The notes below the pieces were generated by a model that was given only the letters and a program-made list of their open reading frames with translations, made no database searches and was not told the DNA's origin. Shown here piece after piece: positions 23,619-32,800 of a DNA stretch of 64,000 nucleotides. Within the stretch, counting starts at the first letter, position 1; each line of letters starts with the position of its first letter. The DNA is taken from the NCBI RefSeq assembly GCF_026745355.1, contig NC_079206.1, positions 11,376,779-11,440,778 on the forward strand, given 5' to 3'. Source of the stretch: Beta vulgaris subsp. vulgaris (Eukaryota; Streptophyta; Magnoliopsida; Caryophyllales; Amaranthaceae). Both the position numbers and the translations under genes were made by a program.

Positions 23619-23823
23619 GGATAATCGTATGTGGGTGATGGTGGTGGTTGGGGGAGGTAGGTGACGGCGGTGGAGGGTCACAACTGGAGTGGAGAGGTAG
23701 GGGATGGTGGTGGGGTGGTGGATGGAGTGGAAAAGAGGAAAGGGTAAAATAGTCCGAAAAAATAGATTTATGGCGATTTTAAGTAATTTTGGGGGCGATA
23801 ATTAACAAACCTCACTAGTGAGA

Positions 23824-24010
23824 AGGTTGCATTAGACAACGATGTGAAAGACAAGGGTTTCAGAATTGTTAGATCTACTCAACGATCGTGGTTTTGTCAT
23901 ATTAGAATTGTATTTATTTCATTTTGATATGTATTTTTTTAATTTTGACTTCTATATATTGTAGATGTCGTATGACTTTGAATCAATGAATTAATGTTCA
24001 TTTCAAAAAA
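23824..24010 (+). other. Retroposon-like 3' end with poly(A)
   Basis: T-rich sequence ends in atgaattaatgttcatttc followed by nine or more A. That is how plant LINE or processed-retroposon 3' ends look. Unit B starts immediately after it. Confidence 0.45.
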
Positions 24011-24096
24011 AAATTGGTTAGGACGGGCTCACTCATCTTGATCTGTCATGCGGTAAGTTTGCTAACAAGTAACAATATCAGTATTGAAACACAAAA

Positions 24097-24102
24097 TTTA
24101 TT
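24097..24102 (-). promoter_or_regulatory. Putative polyadenylation signal of copy 2
   Basis: AATAAA on the minus strand, about 95 nt past the copy 2 stop codon, conserved with copy 1. Confidence 0.55.
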
Positions 24103-24195
24103 AAGATGATAAACCTTCACAGGAGCCTTAACTATAATACAAATACTATATATTGTGATGGCAACTATCTAAGATCTGGAAATGTCATGGAGGTA

Positions 24196-27100
24196 TTACC
24201 GTCTTATCACCTGCACGTCATTAGGACATTGCCTTTTTATCCTCAATAAGATCGGTTTCAGGTCAGGCACAAGTACGCGTGGTGTTGCGTTATGCCATGT
24301 CAAGTCTTTGTTCTTCAAGAAGGGCACAATGTATTTTTTCAGACCATCATCTGAGATTGCTAGATGATCTCCTGGTAAAGTTACATACGTTACCTTCCCT
24401 GCTTCCTCTAGTGCTTTTAAACCAATCCAATCTTCAACGAAAAGCTTCGTCTGCGTTTCAGAAACATAAAAATGAATTTGATGCATGGTAACATTCATAG
24501 AAACAAACTCGAAAGAATAATTCACCTCTCTGGCAGGTAGCACACTACGGAAGGAATGGTCCTGGTAATACCCAAACCATGAGGTTTCTTTTGGAATTAG
24601 AACGTGTTCATTGTCGAACTGTTTTATGAGCCAAAATGGATGTTAGTTTTATCTTACTGTATCGTATAATATTTAAAATAATTTTCTCTTAAAACTTGCT
24701 CACCTTAATAAGCACCAAGTTCTCTAAACTTTTGAATCTTTCTTTGTAGATCGAGCTTCTTTCATTTGGTATTTCGTTATTAAGCTTCGGAAGGAATTTA
24801 GAGTTTTCAAGATATGAAGGAATATTCTGAAGTATACAACATGAAGATTAAAGATGGTTGTTGACATGTAAATAAAAACTGCAATAGACATCAAAAATCT
24901 GAACCAACCGATGTAAGTAGAAACATTGCTTACATTTGGGATTTTGATATAACCACTGACAGCCAAATTTTTCTGGATTTCAAAGGAACAACAGAGATTT
25001 ATTGAATTAAATTTGTGAGAATCTAATTGTAAAACAGATAGCAGATTATACAACATTGTAGGGTCGTATTTGGGCATAGGCGAGAGGGGAAGGTGCCTAG
25101 GGCCCCTAAAACACATCGTCCAAGTAAAAGCAAACGAGAGAATAAATGGAAAAGTAGAGAGAAGGAAAATGAAAAAGAAAAGAAAAGATCACTACAATAC
25201 TGCAAATGTGGCTAAGAATTACGCTTACTCTACCACCTATCACTCCTCCAATCAAATTCAGTTTGTTATTCAACACTCCCACTTGTTTTCCAATTCAATG
25301 CCAAACACTCAAAATTTTTGGGTAAGTTTTTGTTTTCTCTGCAATACTGCAAATAAAAGTTTGATGTAATATCCATAAAAAAATACTATTCTTAAATTAA
25401 ATCTTCTATAGAAGTTATGTAAAAGCCAACAAAAAAAATTATTCGCGGTACGGATCGAAATTCAAAGCTTCAAAAAATTAGGACCAAACAACTAATTATT
25501 TTTTCGGTCTAGACCGAAAAATCAAACATTCAAAAAACTTGGACCTAATTAGGGGCCACGATATGTAGGTTCGCCCTTGAGCCTCCAAAATATCAGAAAC
25601 GGGGTTGCAACATTGATAAGAAATAAGCACCTATAATACATATGTCAAGTGAGATTCTTACCTGGATAAATTTTCTGTAGATACCAAAATTGATAAGTTT
25701 TACTGCTACAAAGTGCACCCCTATAAACTGCATATGAAACAAGCAGAGGAAGAAATGTCATCTGAAACTGCTATTTACGCGCTGATGATAGAAAATTTTC
25801 AAATGCAATTTCCATGCATCAAATAAACTGTTAAACCATAATCTCCAAATGTAGGAATGAAGAGATTATGATGCTTACAAGGTTGAAAGGTGGTGAACCT
25901 ATTCCAGCATGTGGCCCTGCTAATGAAATGAAGTTATATGCCTGTTTGGTGCCATCAAGACCATTACCAAAGACGGCAAAAGTAGAAAAGAACATTGTCC
26001 GTTGCAAAAGTGTATATATCAAATTCTTCTTACTTTTGGTGCTCCATCACAGAACTCAATTATGCTTCTTGCGATTAAATTCCCCTGCAACAAGCTTAAG
26101 CTTTAGCGAAAGACTGCAATAGTTTCTTACCCAAACTAGAAAAAATGATTAAGCAATTAATACCTGAGAGAGACCGATAATGTTATAACCTTGACTAAGC
26201 TCCTTCATTTGCTTCACCTGTATGTCATTTTGATAGCACACGATTATCTCACACTAATAAATCAAGCAACTATGATTTCTGTATCTCATAGTTAAAAGTC
26301 ATAAGTTGTGTGACTGCACTGTCACCTTGCTGCAGGCAATCGCCGCCTGATCCTTCAGGGGTAAAAGCCAGGAGCTCAGTTTTCCGTGGCTACTTTCTCT
26401 GAAGATTCACAAGAAAGAAAACAATGAGAAACTAGAAAGCATGAAGTTTAGGCTTAATTACTGCAAAAATGGAACATAATGAGTTTATATAATCTACAAA
26501 AGCAGGATAATCAAAGGAATTAACAGACATACATGCAATATCCGTCAGTAGCTGACCAATGGCTTAACTGCTTAATGAGCTCAGAAACTTTCTTAACTCT
26601 ACAATCTTGTCCAATCCCTGAAGACAAAATACATGAATAAACAAAATTTCAAGAAACACATTAGCTTGAAAGACTACCTAAAATACTCTCCTCTTAGTAA
26701 AACATGGTATGCAAAACATGAAATGCAACAAATTACATGACGTACAACCTAGGCGGAAATAAATGGTGGTAATGGCATTTGATTCATGCAAGGAAAATTT
26801 CTATATGTTACCATAGCGAAAATCTACTTTTTTTCCGAACTTTGGTTAGATCTTTGCCCGAATTAGAACAAGAACAAAGAAGACACTAGAAAGAACTCGC
26901 TCTTACCGCCGGACGGATACGAACGCATACGAAATGATCCTAAGATTTCCAACCCAAAACATGCGATTTTTTTCACGAACTTTTTATTTCACACTATTTC
27001 TAAAGTGTAATAGACGGTAATGCAAATGGATGAAGAAAAACACATGTTTAGAGATGGATTCTTGTTATAGACACGAGTTTTTCCTTGAAAAACTACTCCA

Positions 27101-29132
27101 AATCTCTATCAATCCCGTCATTTATTATCGTTGACCAATAGTAGCCTACAAAGCCTATCGTCAGTAATAAAAAGAACTAGGCAACAAGTCAGATAAGTAC
27201 TCCTACCGTTTAACAAGATCAGATATATCATGTTCCTCCAACTTGGATCCTATTCTCATCATCTAGTTTCACTTCGACTAAACCCATCATTACTAACTAA
27301 GCCTGAATTTCCTAATCAAAACTGATTTTACTTATATATATTTTTGTGTTTCTATTCATATATCTATACATACTAATATATTAAAAGGCGTTCCTAACCA
27401 CCAAATAAATGATGTTTGGCGTCATATTTATAAAAGTAAAATGTTAGTAAACGAATATTATAATTACTCAGAGCAAAGCCCGAGCCTAAAACCTAATCTA
27501 TACTAATATATTAAAAGGCGTGCGTAAACCAGGAACGGTGCCACGTGGCGCTCTCCCGAGGGAGTTTTAGTTCATGTAATCCATGTACAATAAAAAAAAA
27601 TAGAGATTGCATGGTATAGGTTTTGATTCCGTGACCTCAAGTTCATGTACTAAAGTTTAAACCACTAGACCAAGTTGTATTTAGTGATATCATATAAAAG
27701 TACAATATTAATAAATGAAAATTTTCTTACCCGGGGCATAGCCCGGGCCTAATAACTAGTTGCTTCTTAAAAGGTGTGTTGTAATTCGTATGCATCGTCC
27801 AAACTTACTACCTCCCGTATTTATTAGTTGCAACCAAAAAATTTACTTCCTCCGTTTCAAATTACTCGCTACAGTTTGATTTTGACGCTTGCCGATGCAC
27901 TACTTTGACTACTATTAATATATTTTATTATGTATTAGAGTAAAGTATAAAATTATGATTCTCTAAAAATATACGTTGCGACAAATCAAACAACATATTA
28001 CATTAAAATATTTGATTTTATCTAATAGTAAATAATGCATAGTCAAACCTCACTAATAAATGCTGGAATTTTTAAAGTATAGCGAATATTTCGAAACGAA
28101 GGAAGCAATTATTCTAGAAGCATGATAAATAAAGTAAATGGAAATATTCAAGCACCTAATAATCCAACCACTCTAATCCTCTCACTGATTTCGAGACTAT
28201 TAATAATCTACTACCTCCGTTTCTTAATAAGTGCAACACTTTCCTTATTTAGAATAGTCACAATAAGTGCAACCAAGCTCAAAATGATAAAAAAAAGCTC
28301 AATATTATTACAAATATGCCACCAAAAAGCAAGAGGGACCACAACTTTTGTGTTTCATCACTTGAATTACTCTACTTTATTGTGGACCCAACTTTCTCTC
28401 TCTACATTCCTTGGTATTCCCCCACTTTCTCTATGTTGCACTTATTAAGAAACGAAGGAAGTATTTCTTTACTCTGTCTATCGTGATCCTAAATTTGCAT
28501 GTCAAATAACTTGCAACTTATATACAACTATAAACAAGTCTTTATTAATACCCCTCCGTCTTATAATATATTGCTCATTTTTCATTTTTTACAAGAATTT
28601 AGGTAAATGAAAGAAGTTTTAGGATTTCACAAAAACATATATTTAAGTAAATGTTTGTTAGGTACTTTTGTCTTGAAACTAGTTTTTTTTTCTTTAAAAT
28701 AACATGAAAGAGCAATAAATATTCCTTAAAATGGGGTAAAACAATAAATAGAGGCATATATTTTACAAGAAAGGTAGGAGTACTTTGAAAAGTTTTATGT
28801 AAAAATGAAGGATAATATAATCGAAACAAATTGATAAAAAAAAATATGCACAACATTTTGAAACACTAAAAAAGGAATGCGAGCACTATATTATGGGACG
28901 AAGGAAGTAGTATACAGTGTAGATGCTAGGTAGAAAAAGTTTTTTACGAGTAAGTATAATATAAATGAGTATCCATATGAGCATTTTAATGGCAATCAGT
29001 AATTAATGAAGCAGAAGTGATTGGAGAGCAAGACATACCATGGATGACAATGAAAGGAAGAGAGGCTGAACTGGGGAAGTGAGGAGTGATCAAAGTGAGG
29101 ATGAAGATGAAAGACACAAAAACAGATTTCAT
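24196..29132 (-). CDS. Palmitoyl-protein thioesterase (PPT1-like) copy 2
   Basis: Predicted secreted or vacuolar alpha/beta hydrolase that removes thioester-linked palmitate from proteins. It has eleven exons, all GT-AG: 29039-29132, 26533-26617, 26326-26398, 26164-26217, 26034-26084, 25879-25941, 25662-25727, 24934-24972, 24704-24826, 24526-24618, 24196-24450. Joined they total 996 nt, 331 residues, with no stop. The start was chosen because MKSVFVSF opens a signal peptide just before LPFIVIHG. The serine nucleophile is Ser101 in GLSQ followed by GN, and His276 lies in GDHLAIS. The position that is Asp in copy 3 and in human PPT1 is Glu220 here (FDNE). The exon junction of copy 3's intron 3 is absent, so exons 3 and 4 are one. 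It is the intact sister of copy 1. Altered or reduced activity is possible. Confidence 0.85.
25059..25607. mobile_element. 549-bp insertion with 8-bp target duplication, class uncertain
   Basis: It lies in intron 8 of copy 2 and is absent from copy 1. It is bracketed by perfect caacattg repeats (25051-25058 and 25608-25615). The termini tagggtcgtattt and aaacggggttg are not clear inverted repeats. The 8-bp size suggests hAT, but the missing terminal repeats leave this open. Confidence 0.65.
27363..27496. mobile_element. Older Helitron remnant (unit B copy)
   Basis: It starts with a tctatacatactaatatat version of the Helitron start and ends cccgagcctaaaacctaa, a degraded 3' end. It is the counterpart of 8687-9170 without the Stowaway insertion. 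Confidence 0.5.
27497..27759 (+). mobile_element. 263-bp mini-Helitron
   Basis: It begins TCTATACTAATATATT after an A and ends in a strong hairpin (cccgggc...gcccggg) followed by taataaCTAG and a T. Unit A preserves the empty site near 9172. It has no coding capacity and lies in intron 1 of copy 2. Confidence 0.88.
27846..28105. mobile_element. Stowaway-like MITE
   Basis: The ends are cttcctccgtttcaaatta and tttcgaaacgaaggaag, in intron 1 of copy 2. The older counterpart is at 9260-9546. Confidence 0.75.
28214..28461. mobile_element. Stowaway MITE
   Basis: The ends are cctccgtttcttaataagtg and cacttattaagaaacgaagg with a TA duplication. It is a near-perfect terminal inverted repeat of about 28 bp, not found in unit A. 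Confidence 0.82.
28551..28907. mobile_element. Stowaway MITE at the site used by a Helitron in unit A
   Basis: The ends are cccctccgtcttataatata and ctatattatgggacgaagg with flanking TA. It lies directly after tttattaata, the same flank that precedes the Helitron at 9749 in unit A. Confidence 0.78.
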
Positions 29133-29198
29133 TTTTTCTTCTTTTGGCAAATATTCCACTGTCTTCAGGTAAAGAAATTGCACACTAAATTTTCGTCT

Positions 29199-29207
29199 CT
29201 TATAAAA
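29199..29207 (-). promoter_or_regulatory. Putative TATA box of copy 2
   Basis: TTTTATAAG on the minus strand, about 70 nt before the start codon. A TTGACC/ATTGG motif pair (W-box core and reversed CCAAT) is just beyond it at 29211-29220. Confidence 0.45.
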
Positions 29208-29519
29208 AATTTGACCAATCGGAGAAATGACGCCAAGAGACGACACATGGATTTAGCCATAACTCGTGAGTCGAAACTTTGAGTGGCGTGTTGAAATAAT
29301 TACACAAGATGATAAAATACAATGTACAGCCAACTCTTTGAGAAGAGAAACACAGGCTTCTCACTAATATAAATACTCACACTCGGCGAATTTGAGTTGA
29401 TTGCCCCCTGGAGGATGGCTAAGACCAAATTAACCAAAAGGACACAATGCACAACAGCTAATAGAATTACTTGTTTGCAATTTGACACTGCATAATTCAT
29501 ATACGTACAACAAATCTAT

Positions 29520-29589
29520 TTTTTTTTATTTATAGCCTATAGGAGCCACGAAGGCAGTACAAAGAAGGGGAAGGGGATTCGAACATGTG
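29520..29589 (-). mobile_element. 5'-truncated SINE with Pol III B-box-like motif
   Basis: The 70-bp insertion is flanked by a 17-bp direct repeat acgtacaacaaatctat (29503-29519 and 29590-29606) and missing from unit A. On the minus strand it begins near gttcgaatcccc, close to the tRNA-type B box, and ends in a poly(A)-like tail (T run at 29520-29527). The target-site length and tail fit LINE-mobilised SINE insertion. Confidence 0.75.
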
Positions 29590-29862
29590 ACGTACAACAA
29601 ATCTATGACCAAGGTAGTGATAAGCATACAGCTTTCTACCAAGATATATGCCTACTACTGTGTTACATTATAATTGGCTTCATACCACTTGAAAACAACC
29701 ATCTACAAATTAATTTCTAATCTACACTTTTTTCATCATGTAATATTGAAGTTTGATTTTAAACGCATATTATTGCAGTCTGATTCAAGAGCCCCGGTAC
29801 ATGATATAATAACGACATTAAGTCACTGACCCTGAAAAATCCCAACCAGCTTCCCCAAGAAA

Positions 29863-32800
29863 CTAGTGATCGACAGTGGCTGAATCATATATGGATGAAT
29901 CCTTCGTAATTGAGACTCGCGATTTTGTAATTTTTGTCCTTGGAACAAATGCTTGTGTATCCTTGATTTTATAGTGGTACAACTTCTCTTCTTGGCTTTT
30001 CAAGTAGGGGACCATGTATTTTTTCATATCTTCGTGGGAGATTCCGAGATGATTCCCGGCAACACTAACAAACTTAATTCTTCCAGCAACATCAAGGGTC
30101 TTTAAACCAATCCAATCTTCAGTGTAAAGCTTCGTCTGCAAAAAGAACAGGTGAGGACTGAGGATAAATGGATAATGAAGAACACATGCATACAACCACT
30201 CCTAGTCCAAGATTTATAAACACTCTTCAATTGAGACTCGCATTATAAACACTCCTAGTCCAAGATTTAGGAAAATTTTCCAGTAAGTACTCGAGTCGAA
30301 AACTTAAATTGTTAGAAATACTCAAATACACATGTGCCGGCACAAGTACCCAAGTCCGAGTAGTAACATGACTGGTAAAACCACCATAGCATGCAACTTT
30401 ACACCAAAGAAATTATACATGTTTAAGATTGTTACTCGCAGCATCCAGCTGTCATTATCGTGGGCGTGGCCAGCTCCAACATCCCGAGTTTCACCCTTTT
30501 CTACTGGACAGCAGTTACAGCACGAGGATCTGTGCCTTCTGGTTGCCAGACCCCTGAATTGTTATCTTGTCAAGAACAAGATGGTTTATGGCTGGCAAGC
30601 ACACATTCTTCTAGCTATCCTCCAGCACACGAAGGAAGCTAGTTAAACCCACCCCCCCCCCCCCCCCCAAACGCGCAAAACAAAAAAAAAGAAAAAGAAA
30701 ACATGTTTTGACTGTATAAATTTATAATGCCCAAGTAGTATCTTTAGAATCATTTGTGAAATCTTTACACAGTTGTAATATCAAAATGTTTTTTGTCATA
30801 TTACAACGAAGAAAACAAGAAAACTGTAGCCTAGAATACCTCAAAACTCCAATATGCCTATCTTTATTAGATAAGAGTAATCAACAAAGAAAAACAGACT
30901 AGCACTCCGCAAGCATAACACTGTCAATGGAGACAAATAGTCAAAGATCCAATATATGAGGGCATAAGGCAACTCTAGAGACTCTAGACGCTTCAATATA
31001 TATTTTTCCTACATGAATAATTGAGTCAAAAAGTATACATACCTCTTGGGGAGTTAGCAAAGGACTAAAAGCACCATCTGGATAGTATCCAAACCATGAG
31101 GTTTCTTTAGGTACCAGAACCGTGTCGTGCTCAAACTGTAATAGTAAAGACTATTTAATCAAGTGCTGAACATACAAACACCCAACACCACAATACAACA
31201 AATTACAAGATTACCATAATGAGGACCAAAGTTTCTAAGCTACTGAAACGCTCCTTGTAAGTTGAGTTTCTCTCCTCAGGTATCTCATTGTTAAGTTTCG
31301 GAAGAAATCTACATTTCTCTAAGTAGCCATCCATATTCTGGGAAAAGATAGATGATGTCAATTGATGCATTCAATAGATCGCAAAAAAAATGGGCTAACT
31401 AGAATTCTGTACACAAAGCCATGCTCTAAATCACTTCAGTAGATCAAGTTCTGAAACCTAGATTTTTTTCATGATAGAGCAATATAAAATCCCATTGCAT
31501 ATTACGCATGCTAAATTATCAAAGAAGCAAGGTAAGGGTGTATCCCCTTCACCTGAAATTTTTCTGAACTTATCAGAACTCTGAACTTATTGAAGCTTAT
31601 TTTATAACTTATTAGAAATTACTGGAACTTGTTGAAACTCATCTGAGCTTACTTTTCCTGAAACTGATAATTTTAGGTGAAGTGAAAGGTCCCTTAATGA
31701 GAAAACTAAGGCATAAAATGCAACATGCAGAAAAACTATACTCACACTTGGGATTTTGAGGTAACCACTAGGAGCCAAATGAGCCTGCAAATCCATGGGA
31801 TTTCCCAGTTAATAAAAATGAAGCCTGAGCCGTATAGAACTTTGGAAAGACACACGTTTGTGCAACTTAATAACAGTTGTCACCTGAATGTAGTCTGTGT
31901 AAATCTCAGACTTGATAAGTGCATCTGCAAGAACGCAGAAAATACCAGTCTGCAAACAAAGATCCCCATATTAGCCAAAGCTTCATACTAAACAAGGTTA
32001 ATTTACTTAATGTGATAAACAAGCAAGCAGTCTCAACCAACGCAATCTAATTCTAAAGCATGAAGTGATCATAACGAAGAAGAAAAGAGGGGAAGAACGG
32101 AAAAATGCACTTACACCACAAAGAGGAATTGACGCAATGCCAGCATGAGGTCCCCCTAGTGAAATAAAGTTCTTAACCTGTTTTAAGCATTAAACCCAAC
32201 TGTTAGATGCCAAACTGCCAATATCAGTGGCAGAACCACGAGGAAAATATAGTTGAAAATTATGCATCAGATTAACAAACTTTCAGTGCAAGCTGCACAA
32301 GTAATATCAAATTTAAATATCTGAGTTTAATACTTCTAATTGTTTTTCTTACCGGTGGCCCTCCTTCACAAAACTCCACAACACCCCGCCCAATCAAGTT
32401 GCCCTAAAATACAAAAGAATAGACGTTACAAAGAGAAAAATCTTAACGATGATGATGTTCAGCACTGTTACATCTAGAAAAGATCAGAAATAGAACGGAT
32501 TTACAATGTCTTCCCTGTAAGCTCACGATATTAGAGAACAATAAGAGCAGAACGCATGATTCCAGCTAGTTAAGAAAATCAACAGAGTATTTGACGTTAC
32601 CTGGGACAAACCAACTATATTGTAGCCATCACTGAGTTTATTCATTTGTTTCACCTATTTATGAATACCAAACAAGTTAGATTGTCAGTCAGATTGCAAA
32701 CACACAAGTTGCAGGTCACTGCCAACAGCTTTCTCACCTTGTCACAAACAACTTGCGCCTGCAAGGCACAAATAGATTTCAATTAGAAAGTGCTCTAGCA

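Larger units (their letters stand above)
22847..23812. mobile_element. Inverted-repeat DNA element carrying a captured gene 5' end
   Basis: Imperfect inverted ends meet around atcgcccaacaattactta (22862) and its partner near 23770-23800, both containing attacttaaaatcgcc. It sits inside the CACTA terminal repeat with a possible cac duplication. The interior holds a 5' UTR-like stretch and the 5' end of an acetyltransferase-like gene, plus a foldback. It resembles gene-capturing (Pack-type) transposons, but the class is unproven. Confidence 0.6.
21698..23820. mobile_element. Second CACTA-type element, 3' terminus interrupted
   Basis: The left end is CACTAGTGGAAAAAACC and the right end ggttttttccac...cactagtg, with an AGA duplication at 21695-21697 and 21821+2000 (23821-23823). 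Subterminal repeats gatgcggtcc and its complement occur near 21721, 21800, 22690 and 22735. The right terminal repeat is split at 22846/23813 by another inverted-repeat element. A 22120-22640 segment rich in gacgag and gagtga has no recognised product. Confidence 0.85.
24013..30785. repeat. Segmental duplication unit B
   Basis: This is the partner of 5541-20280. The left edge starts ggttaggacgggctcactc, exactly after the poly(A) stretch. The right edge is in intron 11 of copy 3. Elements only in this unit are the 549-bp insertion 25059-25607, Helitron 27497-27759, Stowaways 28214-28461 and 28551-28907, and the SINE fragment 29520-29589. Confidence 0.85.
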
